This document shows, piece by piece, positions 41,590-51,130 of a DNA stretch of 64,000 nt. How positions within the stretch are numbered: position 1 is the first letter of the stretch; each line of letters starts with the position of its first letter. Source of the stretch: Archaeoglobaceae archaeon (GTDB lineage: Archaea; Halobacteriota; Archaeoglobi; Archaeoglobales; Archaeoglobaceae); the NCBI GenBank assembly GCA_027028145.1, contig JALVJV010000019.1, positions 1-64,000 on the forward strand. The letters are read 5' to 3'. The notes beneath the pieces are model-generated. The model saw nothing but the letters and a program-made list of their open reading frames with translations. It searched no databases and had not been told where the DNA came from. Position numbers and translations under genes: made by a program.

Positions 41590-43467
41590 ATGAAAGATCA
41601 GTATACAGCGGAGCAAATAGAGGTCTTGGACGATCTCGAAGCCGTTCGAAGAAGACCGGGAATGTATATAGGCGGAGTGGGGGTTAGAGGACTTCACCAT
41701 CTTCTTTGGGAGATAATAGACAACAGCATAGACGAAGCCTTAGCCGGTTACTGCGATCGAATAGTTGTGATTCTACACAAAGACGGATCAGCAAGCGTTG
41801 AAGACAACGGAAGAGGGATTCCCGTTGAGGAGCATCCGGTTTTCAAGAAATCCGCTTTGGAGATAGTGATGACGAAGCTACATGCCGGAGGTAAGTTCAG
41901 CAAGAAGGCTTATAAGGTTTCCGGAGGTCTGCACGGAGTCGGATTGTCCGTCGTGAACGCTCTCTCGGAGTGGCTTGAAGTTTGGGTTAAGAGAAACGGT
42001 AAAGTTTACTATCAGCGATACGAGAGGGGTAAGCCGGTAACTCCGCTCAAAGTTGTAGGAGAAGCCAAAGATACCGGAACCAAGATTAGATTCAAGCCCG
42101 ATCCAGAGATATTCGAGGTTACGGAATTCAGCTACGAGATAGTTGCCCAGAGATTGAAAGAGCTTGCTTTTCTCAACAAGGGCATAAGGATAACCCTGAT
42201 AGACGAAAGGACTGGCAAAAGAGAGGAGTTTTATTCTGAGGGAGGTATAAGAGAATTCGTAGCTCTTTTGAACAAGAATAAGCCCGTTCTGCATGATATA
42301 ATTTACTTCTCCGGAGAAAAGAACGGAATAATGGTTGAAGTTGCTCTGCAGTTCACGGATACGGAATTCGAGACGCTATTTGCGTTCGCTAACAACATCC
42401 ACACCGTCGAAGGCGGAACGCATGTGGCTGGATTCAGAGCGGGATTGACGAGGGCTATAAACGAATACGGGAAGAAACACATCAAGAAGTTCAAGCCGTT
42501 GAGCGGAGCGGATGTCAGAGAAGGGTTGACGGCCGTTATCTCCGTTAAGGTTCCAGAACCGCAGTTCGAAGGGCAGACGAAGACTAAGCTCACGAACAGC
42601 GAAGTGAAGACGGTAGTGGAATCTCTAACGTATTCGGAAGTCCTCAGATGGCTCGAAGAACATCCCAACGAAGCCAGCAAGATAATAGAAAAGTGTCTGA
42701 TTGCGATGAGGGCGAGGGAGGCGGCAAAGAGGGCGAGGGAACTCGTGAGGAAGAAGAGTGAACTTTCGATCACATTACCGGGAAAGCTTGCGGACTGCTC
42801 TTCCAAGAATCCGGAGGAGAGAGAGTTGTTTATAGTTGAAGGTGAATCGGCTGGAGGTTCGGCGAAGCAAGCGAGGGATAGGAGATTTCAGGCGGTTCTG
42901 CCGATAAGGGGTAAGATAATAAACGTCGAGAAGGCTGGATTTCTCAGGGCTTTGAAGAATGAGGAGATTAAGGCTATAGCTTCAGCCATCGGCGCTGGAA
43001 TTGGAAAGGACTTCGATATAAGCAAGGCAAGATACCGCAGGATCATCATCATGACAGATGCGGATGTGGACGGAGCGCACATAAGAACACTATTGCTGAC
43101 GTTCTTCTACCGCTACATGAGACCGCTGATAGAGCACGGATACCTCTACATAGCCCAGCCACCGCTATACAGAGTCAAGAAGGGCAAGAAAACCTACTAC
43201 GTTTACTCCGATAAGGAACTTAGGAGGTTGCTTGAGAAAATCGGCGATGGAGCTGAAGTTCAGAGGTTCAAGGGTTTGGGTGAGATGAATCCGGAACAGC
43301 TTTGGGAGACGACGATGGATCCGAATAGAAGAATCCTCATCCAAGTTACGATCGAAGATGCGTTGAGAGCTGAACAACTGTTCAGCATACTGATGGGTGA
43401 GGATGTAGAAGCCAGAAGGGAGTTCATAATCAGACATTCGAGGGAGGTAAAGAATTTGGATGTGTGA
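41590..43467 (+). CDS. gyrB: DNA gyrase subunit B
   Basis: ATPase subunit of type IIA gyrase. GHKL motifs [26 protein letters not shown] and [19 protein letters not shown] bind ATP; the transducer lysine is in the QTKTKL loop; TOPRIM motifs are [15 protein letters not shown] and [16 protein letters not shown]; the end has [20 protein letters not shown]. 625 residues, no large insertion. Few archaea have gyrase, Archaeoglobales and relatives among them, from ancient bacterial transfer. gyrA is not adjacent. ATG 41590 is preferred over TTG 41581. Confidence 0.97.
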   Translation: MKDQYTAEQIEVLDDLEAVRRRPGMYIGGVGVRGLHHLLWEIIDNSIDEALAGYCDRIVVILHKDGSASVEDNGRGIPVEEHPVFKKSALEIVMTKLHAGGKFSKKAYKVSGGLHGVGLSVVNALSEWLEVWVKRNGKVYYQRYERGKPVTPLKVVGEAKDTGTKIRFKPDPEIFEVTEFSYEIVAQRLKELAFLNKGIRITLIDERTGKREEFYSEGGIREFVALLNKNKPVLHDIIYFSGEKNGIMVEVALQFTDTEFETLFAFANNIHTVEGGTHVAGFRAGLTRAINEYGKKHIKKFKPLSGADVREGLTAVISVKVPEPQFEGQTKTKLTNSEVKTVVESLTYSEVLRWLEEHPNEASKIIEKCLIAMRAREAAKRARELVRKKSELSITLPGKLADCSSKNPEERELFIVEGESAGGSAKQARDRRFQAVLPIRGKIINVEKAGFLRALKNEEIKAIASAIGAGIGKDFDISKARYRRIIIMTDADVDGAHIRTLLLTFFYRYMRPLIEHGYLYIAQPPLYRVKKGKKTYYVYSDKELRRLLEKIGDGAEVQRFKGLGEMNPEQLWETTMDPNRRILIQVTIEDALRAEQLFSILMGEDVEARREFIIRHSREVKNLDV

Positions 43468-43860
43468 TCACCAGAGATGGTGATCGCAGTGTCCGTGACT
43501 GTGGAATCCTTCTCTTTTCTCCCAATCTAAGTCGAGAACGAGCGTTCCCTTCAGGAAAGCTTCGAGCACATCCCTAACCCTTCCGTATGCTCCGGTTATA
43601 ACCCGTATTCCCAACTGCTCGAAGAACATCCTCGCCCTCATTCCGACTCCGTAGGCTAAAACGGTATCGACTCCCAAGGAGTGCAGGAACCTCGGAATCT
43701 GACCCGGAACGTGATCGGCAAATGGCAGTTCAACGACTTTGACGTCAACAACCCTACCGTTGACAACGTCAGCTATCACGAAATACCTCGCCCTTCCGAA
43801 GTGCATCGAAACGTTTGAATCCAATCCCCTCGCATCCTCGCACGGAATTGCGATCCTCAT
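43468..43860 (-). CDS. NifX/NifB-C-type (dinitrogenase iron-molybdenum cofactor) protein with His-rich tail
   Basis: 130 residues: MRIAIPCEDARGLDSNVSMH, FGRARYFVIADVVNGRVVDV, LGVDTVLAYGVGMRARMFFE. This RNase H-like fold carries Fe-S or FeMo-cofactor precursors. The C-terminus GFHSHGHCDHHLW is rich in His with one Cys, a likely extra metal site. No nif genes are nearby, so a general metal-cluster role is more likely than nitrogen fixation. The stop abuts the gyrB stop. Confidence 0.88.
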   Translation of the reverse strand: MRIAIPCEDARGLDSNVSMHFGRARYFVIADVVNGRVVDVKVVELPFADHVPGQIPRFLHSLGVDTVLAYGVGMRARMFFEQLGIRVITGAYGRVRDVLEAFLKGTLVLDLDWEKREGFHSHGHCDHHLW

Positions 43861-43913
43861 GTAAAAGCAAAAAGGGGAAATTTATTTCACACTTTCCACC
43901 ATTTCGGCTCATC

Positions 43914-44708
43914 CTAACTCTTCAGGAACTCCAAAGCCTCTTCAGCCGTTGCATTCTCGTGGACTATCATAGCTATAGCCTTCGTCATTTTCGTCGGATC
44001 TTCAGCCTGAAAGACGTTTCTGCCGATCGCAACTCCTCTCGCACCACCTTCCATAGCCATTTCGACCATCTTGAGCAGATCTGCTTCGCTCTTCATCTTC
44101 GGCCCACCGGCTACAACCACCGGCACCGGACAACCCTTAGTAACCCTTTTGAACGATTCCACACTGCCCGTGAAGTTCGTTTTAACGATATCCGCCCCCA
44201 ATTCCGCTCCGACCCTTGCGGCTAATGCTACCGCCTTTTCGTCATATTGATTTATGCCCTCACCTCTCGGATACATCATAGCAAGCAAGGGCATTCCCCA
44301 CTCCATGCATATCCTGCTTATGCATCCCAAAGCCTTCAGTTGTTCGGCTTCCGTCTTCGATCCTATGTTTATATGGATGCTTACCGCATCGGCACCAAGC
44401 TTTATAGCCTCCTCAACCGTGCAAACCAGCACCTTCTCGTTCGGATCCGGTGCAAGAGAAGTGGATCCGCTGAGGTGAACTATCAAGCCTATGTCTTTGC
44501 CGTATCCCCTATGCCCGAACGGAACTATGCCTTTATGCAAAACCACAGCATTCGCTCCGCCTTCGGCTACGGCGTTGATTATCTTCGGCATGTCCTCAAG
44601 CCCCTGAATCGGCCCCATGGAAACTCCGTGATCCATCGGAACTATCACAGTATTTCCGCTTTCCCTGTTTATTATCCTCTCAATCCTGATCTTCTTCCCT
44701 ATCCACAT
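43914..44708 (-). CDS. 2-amino-3,7-dideoxy-D-threo-hept-6-ulosonate synthase
   Basis: First enzyme of the archaeal alternative route to 3-dehydroquinate (aromatic amino acids), a class I aldolase-like TIM barrel. [17 protein letters not shown] starts the barrel, [12 protein letters not shown] carries the Schiff-base lysine, and [16 protein letters not shown] and [13 protein letters not shown] bind phosphate. 264 residues. The partner 3-dehydroquinate synthase II is not in the window. Divergent from tatC. Confidence 0.93.
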   Translation of the reverse strand: MWIGKKIRIERIINRESGNTVIVPMDHGVSMGPIQGLEDMPKIINAVAEGGANAVVLHKGIVPFGHRGYGKDIGLIVHLSGSTSLAPDPNEKVLVCTVEEAIKLGADAVSIHINIGSKTEAEQLKALGCISRICMEWGMPLLAMMYPRGEGINQYDEKAVALAARVGAELGADIVKTNFTGSVESFKRVTKGCPVPVVVAGGPKMKSEADLLKMVEMAMEGGARGVAIGRNVFQAEDPTKMTKAIAMIVHENATAEEALEFLKS

Positions 44709-44803
44709 CCCCTATCACCTTGACAGTTTGTGTCTGAGTGACAATGTGACATATAAGTTTTGTGGTCGGAATATTATTATGCCCGAAATCAATTGCGATT
44801 GTG

Positions 44804-45520
44804 GAACCGCCGGAAGATAGGGAGCTTCCGCTCGAGGAGCATTTAGCCGAACTTCGAAAAAGAGTCGTTCGTATAAGTATCGTAATGATCGCCGGAATCG
44901 GTATAACGTTCAGATTTGCCGGAAATCTGATAAGAGACTTTTGGAATACAATATTACCCGAGGGAATGAAGATCTACGTATATGCACCGACGGAATGGTT
45001 CATGGCTCAACTCACCTTCTCGTTTATCCTTACGCTGGTGGTTCTGTATCCATACGTAGTCTACGAACTCTACCAGTTCGCGAAGCCCGGGCTATACGAA
45101 CACGAAAGAAGGTTTGTCAAAACGTTTTTACCTTTCTCATATGTTCTCTTCCTTGTAGGTGTCGGTTTAGCGTATTTCGTCGTAATTCCGAGGATATTCC
45201 GGGTTGCCATGATGTTCAACATGGGTGCAAAGCCCTACCTGTCGGTGAAGAGAACGCTCTATACAGCCTTTAAAATTTTAGTCGCATTCGGATTGGCATT
45301 CCAAATTCCGGTTTTGGCTGTGATAGCCGTAAGAATTCGTTTAATCACCTCGAAATGGCTGAAAGATAAGAGATTGATCGTTTATCTGATAGTTTTCATA
45401 TTGGCTACGAATGTAACTCTGGATATTTCCGGAATAAGTCAGCTGGTAATTCTCGCGCTGGTTATCGTTATGTATGAACTCAGCATAGCTCTTGCAAAGG
45501 TTATGGAGAAGAGGGGTTAA
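44804..45520 (+). CDS. tatC: Twin-arginine translocase subunit TatC
   Basis: Six membrane helices and the TatC landmarks: LEEHLAELRKRVVR at the start, FILTLVVLYPYVVYELYQFA with the conserved Phe-Ala-Lys-Pro-Gly-Leu, HERRFVKTFLPFSYVLF, and GLAFQIPVLAV. It exports folded proteins. The frame could begin at GTG 44762, but the TATA-like ATATAAG at 44751-44757 puts transcription start near 44780, so GTG 44804 (EPPEDRELPL) is favoured. No tatA is adjacent. Confidence 0.93.
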   Translation, partial: EPPEDRELPLEEHLAELRKRVVRISIVMIAGIGITFRFAGNLIRDFWNTILPEGMKIYVYAPTEWFMAQLTFSFILTLVVLYPYVVYELYQFAKPGLYEHERRFVKTFLPFSYVLFLVGVGLAYFVVIPRIFRVAMMFNMGAKPYLSVKRTLYTAFKILVAFGLAFQIPVLAVIAVRIRLITSKWLKDKRLIVYLIVFILATNVTLDISGISQLVILALVIVMYELSIALAKVMEKRG

Positions 45521-45614
45521 ATCGGTTGAGAAGTGTTATCACATTGTAACGGTGTTGCGTCGCTACACAATTGGATCGTAACGATTTTTAAGTCACCTCC
45601 GAAATGCAAGTAGG

Positions 45615-46886
45615 ATGTTCGACTTGGCGATAAGGAACGGCGTATGCTTCATCGAAGGCGAATTCATCGAAGCTAACGTTGGGATAGAAGGCAACAGGAT
45701 AGCATACGTTGGTAAGGATGAAATAGCCGGCGATTTGGAGATAGACGCAAGCGGAAAGTTCGTTTTGCCGGGATTGTTTAACGCTCATACCCATCTTGCC
45801 ATGACGCTCTTCAGAGGATACGCGGAAGACATGCCGTTAATGGACTGGCTTGAGAAGAAGATCTGGAGAGTTGAGAGAAAGCTAACGCCTAAAGACGTTT
45901 ACTGGGGATCGATGCTCGGAATACTCGAAATGATAAAGACGGGAACGACCGCCTTTTCGGATCTATACATCCACATGGACGAAGTCGCTAAAGCGGTAGG
46001 AGAGACCGGTATCAGGGCTGTTCTCTGCTACGGTATGGCTGATAGGGGAGATGAGGAGAAGGCTGAGAGAGAACTTAGAATCGGAACGGAGTTCATCAAA
46101 AATTGGGACAACGCCTTCAACGGAAGAATCAAAGCTATATACGGCCCGCATGCTCCATACACGTGCACTCCCGAATTTTTGAAGAGGGTTAAGGAAGAAG
46201 CGAACAGGATCGGCACTTTGGTTCACATTCACGTTTCCGAAACTAAGCGGGAGGTTGAGGAGATAAGGCGAAGGTATGGAAAAACCCCCGTCAGGCTTTT
46301 GAATGAAATCGGGTTTTTGGATGACAAAACCGTTATAGCTCACGGAATCTGGCTCGGCGATGAGGAACTTAGGATTTTGAAAGAAAGAGGTGTTAGCGTT
46401 GTTCATTGTCCGGTGAGCAATCTTAAGCTCGCTTCCGGCATTGCGAGGGTTAAGGATATGCTCGAAATCGGGATAAACGTCTGCTTGGGGACAGACGGAG
46501 CCGCGTCGAACAACACATACAATCTGTTCGAAGAGATAAAGCTAACTTCTCTTTTGCAGAAGGTTGTTACCGGCAGAGCCGACGCTCTGCACGCCAAAGA
46601 CGTTTTGGAGATGGCCACCAAAAACGGATACAGAGCATACAAGATCGACGGAGGCGAGTTGAGGAAAGGAAAGCTCGCTGACATAATTCTGCTCGAAAGG
46701 GACAGGTTCAACTACTGCCCGGTTTACGATCCGCTCCACAGCATCGTTTACGCAAGCTACGGCTGCGAGGTAAGCCACGTTATCGTGGATGGTGAGCTTA
46801 TACTTGAGGATCGCATAGTTCTCACGATGGACGAAGACAAAGTTTTGAGGAAGGTCGAAAGCTTGAAGGAGAAGTTTGTGGAATAA
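45615..46886 (+). CDS. mtaD: 5-methylthioadenosine/S-adenosylhomocysteine deaminase-type amidohydrolase
   Basis: Metal-dependent deaminase. Metal ligands are in FNAHTHLAMTLFRG, VHIHVSETKRE and KTVIAHGIWL, with GTDGAASNNTYNLFEE supplying the catalytic Asp. 423 residues. The family deaminates methylthioadenosine, S-adenosylhomocysteine and 5'-deoxyadenosine (as shown for methanogen DadD); the exact substrate is not deducible here. Confidence 0.92.
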   Translation: MFDLAIRNGVCFIEGEFIEANVGIEGNRIAYVGKDEIAGDLEIDASGKFVLPGLFNAHTHLAMTLFRGYAEDMPLMDWLEKKIWRVERKLTPKDVYWGSMLGILEMIKTGTTAFSDLYIHMDEVAKAVGETGIRAVLCYGMADRGDEEKAERELRIGTEFIKNWDNAFNGRIKAIYGPHAPYTCTPEFLKRVKEEANRIGTLVHIHVSETKREVEEIRRRYGKTPVRLLNEIGFLDDKTVIAHGIWLGDEELRILKERGVSVVHCPVSNLKLASGIARVKDMLEIGINVCLGTDGAASNNTYNLFEEIKLTSLLQKVVTGRADALHAKDVLEMATKNGYRAYKIDGGELRKGKLADIILLERDRFNYCPVYDPLHSIVYASYGCEVSHVIVDGELILEDRIVLTMDEDKVLRKVESLKEKFVE

Positions 46887-46950
46887 TTTTTTTCTTCCCG
46901 TAAAATTTGATGATATTATCGTCTTAAGAGTGAGGGCTAAGAATTTGCCT

Positions 46951-47604
46951 TTAAACATCCCGTTTCGGGCAGAAATCCTTAAACGGACATTCATTGCAGA
47001 GCGGTTTTATCGGCTTGCAGACGGTCTGTCCGAAACCAACGAAGGGCTTATTTACCTTATGCCAAAGCTCTTTAGGAACGACTTTCATCAACTCCCTTTC
47101 CGTTTCCTCGGGCTTCTTCGTCTTAACCAAGCCCATCCTGTTTGCAATTCTATGAACGTGAGTATCAACGGCTATTGCCGGCTTTTTAAATGCATTTGCA
47201 AGAACTATATTCGCAACCTTCCTTCCCACTCCCGGCAACTCGATAAGTTCATCGAATTCCGATGGAACCTTCGAACCGTAACGCTCGGCGAGTATTTCAG
47301 CCAGCTTCTTTAGGTTTTTAGCCTTAACCCGATGAAATCCCACATCTCTTATCAGTTCGTCGATCTCATCCTCGCTAAGCTTAAGAAGGTCTTCTGGAGT
47401 GCTAACGAATTTGAATAGCTTTTCGCAAGCCTTAGCGGTCTGCTCATCCCTCGTTCTCGTGCTCAAAATTGCCGAAACCAAAGTCTGGAAGGGATTCAGA
47501 TTGCGCTTGAGAGAATAAACCGGTGCTTTCCTCTTCTTAGCCTCTCTTTCCATTATATCCAGCAGATCCTCCCAGCTCAGATCTGCGATAGCAGTTCTTC
47601 GCAT
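46951..47604 (-). CDS. nth: Endonuclease III
   Basis: DNA glycosylase/AP lyase for oxidised pyrimidines. The helix-hairpin-helix ELPGVGRKVANIVLANAF carries the catalytic lysine, AVDTHVHRIANRMGL the aspartate, and the C-terminal cluster loop CKPIKPLCNECPFKDFC has the exact C-x6-C-x2-C-x5-C spacing. 217 residues. The start overlaps rpoL by 28 bases; a shorter start (ATG in DIMEREAKKR) is possible. Confidence 0.95.
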   Translation of the reverse strand: MRRTAIADLSWEDLLDIMEREAKKRKAPVYSLKRNLNPFQTLVSAILSTRTRDEQTAKACEKLFKFVSTPEDLLKLSEDEIDELIRDVGFHRVKAKNLKKLAEILAERYGSKVPSEFDELIELPGVGRKVANIVLANAFKKPAIAVDTHVHRIANRMGLVKTKKPEETERELMKVVPKELWHKVNKPFVGFGQTVCKPIKPLCNECPFKDFCPKRDV

Positions 47605-47840
47605 GCTTCGATTATCTTCTTGTTTGCATCCTTAATAGCCTCAAGCGGGCTTTTGCTACCATCCGTTCGAACAAAAAGCTCTGGTTCGCCGGTTAAAGGA
47701 TGCGGAATGTGATACTTCGCTATTACAACGCTCTTGTCTTGGAGAAGATAATACTGAAGCAGATTCAGATACGTGTGATCTTCACCCTTTACGAGCAACT
47801 TCACGTAATTTTCACCCATCTCAAGAACCTTTACCTCCAT
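47577..47840 (-). CDS. rpoL: RNA polymerase subunit Rpo11 (RpoL)
   Basis: Homologue of eukaryotic RPB11/AC19. MEVKVLEMGENYVKLLVKGE, DHTYLNLLQYYLLQDKSVVI and YHIPHPLTGEPELFVRTDG are characteristic. ATG 47840 shares bases with the csl4 stop (TGATG), so the two are coupled. About 87 residues. Confidence 0.95.
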   Translation of the reverse strand: MEVKVLEMGENYVKLLVKGEDHTYLNLLQYYLLQDKSVVIAKYHIPHPLTGEPELFVRTDGSKSPLEAIKDANKKIIEACEELLSQI

Positions 47841-48376
47841 CACAGCACCCCCTTTCCGTAATCTGAAGAGATCTTCCGACTTTCAACATTCCTGCACTTC
47901 GGACATTTAAGCTTATCTCCATCCAAAACGAGCTCACTTCCGCATTTACCGCACTTTGATTTGATAACACCCATACCCTTCGATTTGGTCGAAAGCTTGA
48001 GGCTTTCATCCAGCACTTCGGCTTTAACTATGTCTCCGAACTTTATAACGGAGTTTATACTCTTCAAGAATTCGTTCTGAACGTTCGAAACGTGCAGTAT
48101 TCCGATCAGGCTCCTCGCGAGTTCCCTGTCGTGACCTATTTTCCTCGTGAGCTTCACTATGGCTACCGAGTTCCTAACATCAATAACCTTTCCGACGACT
48201 ACATCCCCCTTATCGAGCTTGGGGATCTTGTTTATCGGCTCGATTCTAACGGTTCTTCCTTCAACGATCAACCTTCCGGCTACGTTCGCGTAAAGCACTC
48301 CGTTCTCCTCATAAACACCTTCCCCAGCCTCGAACTCTTCAACGCAACCGATTCTATCACCGGGCAAAACGAACAT
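47840..48376 (-). CDS. csl4: Exosome RNA-binding protein Csl4
   Basis: Cap subunit of the archaeal exosome. An N-terminal domain (VLPGDRIGCVEEFEAGEGVY) is followed by an S1 domain (KGDVVVGKVIDVRNSVAIVK; FGDIVKAEVL) and a C-terminal zinc ribbon CGKCGSELVLDGDKLKCPKC. 178 residues. Clustering with rpoL and a METTL5-like methyltransferase is usual in euryarchaea. Confidence 0.93.
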   Translation of the reverse strand: MFVLPGDRIGCVEEFEAGEGVYEENGVLYANVAGRLIVEGRTVRIEPINKIPKLDKGDVVVGKVIDVRNSVAIVKLTRKIGHDRELARSLIGILHVSNVQNEFLKSINSVIKFGDIVKAEVLDESLKLSTKSKGMGVIKSKCGKCGSELVLDGDKLKCPKCRNVESRKISSDYGKGVL

Positions 48377-48967
48377 TTACAACCTCCTCAATCTGTAAAC
48401 TTCGACGGCAATCCATTTAAATTCTTTTTCGTGGAACGAGTAAGTTCTCTTGAGGGGTATCTTATACCGCCACAAATGGGTTATCTCAAATCCTCTTTCC
48501 GCACAAGCCCTCTTTATGAACCTCTCGCTTCCCGCGGAATGGATAGTATAGATCACGTTCGCTATCTCCATGGCTTTGAATAGGAAGGGTCTGTCCGCAT
48601 GCCTCCTTTGAATGCCGAACGGCGGATTCATTATCACCGTGCACCTACGCTTTATCGTTATATCTTCAACTCTGCTCAAAACGAAATCCGCTTGAATTCC
48701 GACTTTCTCAGCGTTCTTTCTCGCAATCTTCAGAGCTTCCAAGTCTACGTCGAAGCCTACCGCTTTAGCGTCGAGCAGAGCCGAAGCTATGGTTAATATA
48801 CCAGTTCCGCATCCCAAATCTACCACAAAATTTAGATCACCCATGAGTTTTGCGGTTACGACTATTTCCGATGCAAGAGATGGCGGTGTTACGTATTGTT
48901 CAAGCTCTATCTTGGGATTTCTAAATCCCTCCAATTTCTCCAAGATTATTGCCAACTCTTTTTTCAT
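48377..48967 (-). CDS. METTL5-like N6-adenine methyltransferase
   Basis: SAM-binding motif FVVDLGCGTGILTIASALL and the catalytic MNPPFGIQRRHADRPFL (NPPF) identify an amino-methyltransferase of the METTL5/RNA-directed type. The N-terminus LEQYVTPPSLASEIV is also typical. 196 residues. The eukaryotic relative methylates 18S rRNA; archaeal activity on 16S rRNA is likely but inferred. It abuts csl4 with no gap. Confidence 0.87.
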   Translation of the reverse strand: MKKELAIILEKLEGFRNPKIELEQYVTPPSLASEIVVTAKLMGDLNFVVDLGCGTGILTIASALLDAKAVGFDVDLEALKIARKNAEKVGIQADFVLSRVEDITIKRRCTVIMNPPFGIQRRHADRPFLFKAMEIANVIYTIHSAGSERFIKRACAERGFEITHLWRYKIPLKRTYSFHEKEFKWIAVEVYRLRRL

Positions 48968-49012
48968 ATCTATCTCTTCAAGCCTTGATAGTCAGCAACT
49001 CTTGGCGTTGTG

Positions 49013-50191
49013 TCACTTTACCCGCTCTCTCAGAGCTTTAGGCACGTATATACACCTCGGCTCCGCCGCAAGGTAATCGCCTGTCATAGCGTAAGCTCTC
49101 GCCCTACTTCCGCCGCATATGAACCTATACTCGCACTTCCCGCACTTACCCTTAAGCTTGTTCGGATCCTTAAGATCTCTGAATATCGGCGAGTTCATGT
49201 AAATTTCCTTCAAAGTCTGTTCCCTAACGTTTCCGGCTACTATCGGCAAGAATCCGCTCGGATAGACCTCTCCTATATGGCTTATGAAGAACATACCTCT
49301 GCCGTCCGTAATTCCCGTCATCCTTCTTATTCCGTCCGCTAAGCTCCTTCCGTGCGCGCCTGCAACTATCTTCTTGTCCTTCTTATAGTTATCTAACCCC
49401 AGCTCCCTCTTTATTTCTTCAAGCATCTCCTTAAGCTTGAAATAAGTCTCTCCCAACTTCAAATCGTATATTCCGTGATCCCTCATATATTCTATCCTTC
49501 TCAGATGGCATGCGGCGGAGCTTTTGACGTTCAACGGAGTCTCTTTGCTCACATCGTAAAGCCAGCAGAGGACATCCTCGAACTCCTGTGCGGATGGCAT
49601 TATATCCGCTTTAGCTCTTCCGGTGGGAACAACGAAAAAGACATCCCACAAAGTGACTTCGTTCTCCAAGCAGATCTTCATTATGTTCGGCAGATCGAGT
49701 ATGTTGAACGTGGTAACGGTCGTATTTATCTGCCTCGAAATTCCGACATCCCTTGCATCCTTTAGAATCCTCAAGCTCGTTTCGAATGTTCCGGTTTTAC
49801 CTCTAAAGTAATCGTGGATTTCCGAATTACTGCCATCTAAGCTTATGGCGATCCTCGCAACTCCTACCTCTTTCATCTTCTCCACCTTATCCTTCGTCGC
49901 AAGCTTGGTTCCGCTGAAGGCAATAGCAACCCTTATCCCCTTGGAAGCGGCATATTCGAGAATTTCGAAGAGATCCTTCCTCATCAACGGATCTCCGCCG
50001 GTTATTATGAGAAGGGGATAGGGCTGACCGAATTCCAGTATCTGATCCACAACCCTAAAGGCTTCTTCCGTGGTAAGTTCATCCGGATGCGGTTTTGTTT
50101 GAGCCTTAGCCCTGCAGTGCTTGCAAGCCAATAAGCACGCCCTAGTTACCTCCCAGAAGATTATAAAAGGTTTCTTGGTCAGATCGATCAT
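49013..50191 (-). CDS. Radical SAM/SPASM protein (AhbD/TIGR04053-like)
   Basis: The radical SAM cluster CLLACKHC (C-x3-C-x2-C) follows FIIFWEVTRA; LIITGGDPLMRKDLFE is the SAM-binding GGxP-type loop. A C-terminal SPASM region has CGKCEYRFICGGSRARAYA. 392 residues. The pattern fits the group near heme-synthesis enzymes AhbC/AhbD and TIGR04053 peptide maturases; no heme or peptide partner gene is next to it, so substrate is open. Confidence 0.85.
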   Translation of the reverse strand: MIDLTKKPFIIFWEVTRACLLACKHCRAKAQTKPHPDELTTEEAFRVVDQILEFGQPYPLLIITGGDPLMRKDLFEILEYAASKGIRVAIAFSGTKLATKDKVEKMKEVGVARIAISLDGSNSEIHDYFRGKTGTFETSLRILKDARDVGISRQINTTVTTFNILDLPNIMKICLENEVTLWDVFFVVPTGRAKADIMPSAQEFEDVLCWLYDVSKETPLNVKSSAACHLRRIEYMRDHGIYDLKLGETYFKLKEMLEEIKRELGLDNYKKDKKIVAGAHGRSLADGIRRMTGITDGRGMFFISHIGEVYPSGFLPIVAGNVREQTLKEIYMNSPIFRDLKDPNKLKGKCGKCEYRFICGGSRARAYAMTGDYLAAEPRCIYVPKALRERVK

Positions 50192-50353
50192 ACCAAATGT
50201 AAGATGTTGAGTTTTTAAATGTAGTCACCATTGCGAAAATATCATAAATTATAATTTCAGAAAGTGATAAATATTTTGCTGTTAAAAACGTTATTGTTTA
50301 CGGAGTAAACTACGGAATTAAGCTCGGTTTAAACAACGGGTTTGGTGATGCGT

Positions 50354-51130
50354 ATGATGTCGAATTCGATATTTAAAGACGTTTTGTTCGCAACCGATTT
50401 TTCTAAGACCTCAAATGAGATACTACGAAACCTCACCAATTTGGGAGTTGAGAGGGTTGTTCTCGTTCACGTGATAGACGTAAATTCCGTGGTGGGCATA
50501 AGAAAGGGATTCGACATAGAGGAGTGGATATACTCCGAGATTATGGTTGCCGGAAGAAGGTTGTCGAGCATGGTCGAGTTTCTTGAGGGGAAGGGTATCG
50601 AAGCGAAGTTCGTGTGCCCAATTCCGATCGGAGATCCCGCAACCGAGATAGTCAACACGGCGAAGAGGGAGAACGTCTCCGCAATAGTTCTCGGGGCGAG
50701 AGGAAGGAGCGTAAATAAGGAGATACTGCTGGGTAGCGTTGCCGAAGGAGTTCTGAGAAAATCTCAAATTCCCGTGCTGATCGTGAAAAATCCGAAGCTG
50801 AAGTTGTGTAAGATACTCTTCGTCTACGACATATCCGAAAACGCTCGGAATGTTCTGGACTCTCTAAGTTGTGAAATAATCGTAGTTTACGTGGGCAGAT
50901 GCGATTCTATTGTTAGATCCGAACTGAGATCGATGAGAAACGGAAATATAGCCAAGATAGTAGTTGGAAAGGGAAATCCACCGGAGGAAATTCTGAAATG
51001 TGCTACGGAGGAGAATATAGATGCTATAGTTCTCTGCGGACTCGGTGTTACGTCGGATTCGGTTATAAGATATTCCGACGTTTCGGTAATTTACTTTCCG
51101 AATTCCCCGCTTATTCCCGGCTCTATTTGA
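50354..51130 (+). CDS. Tandem universal stress protein (second domain degenerate)
   Basis: Two UspA-like halves. The first (KDVLFATDFSKTSNEILRNL ... AIVLGARGRSVNKEILLGSV) has the ATP-binding G-x2-G-x9-G(S) loop. The second is shorter (CKILFVYDISENARNVLDSL ... IDAIVLCGLGVTSDSVIRY) and lacks the full loop. GGTGAT four bases upstream supports ATG 50354. It converges with hyuA and overlaps it by 40 bases. Confidence 0.85.
   Translation: MMSNSIFKDVLFATDFSKTSNEILRNLTNLGVERVVLVHVIDVNSVVGIRKGFDIEEWIYSEIMVAGRRLSSMVEFLEGKGIEAKFVCPIPIGDPATEIVNTAKRENVSAIVLGARGRSVNKEILLGSVAEGVLRKSQIPVLIVKNPKLKLCKILFVYDISENARNVLDSLSCEIIVVYVGRCDSIVRSELRSMRNGNIAKIVVGKGNPPEEILKCATEENIDAIVLCGLGVTSDSVIRYSDVSVIYFPNSPLIPGSI

Noticed and set aside
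43468-43860. Nitrogen fixation locus
   Set aside because: Only a NifX/NifB-C-like protein is present; there are no nifHDK or nifB genes, and this fold is common outside nitrogen fixation.
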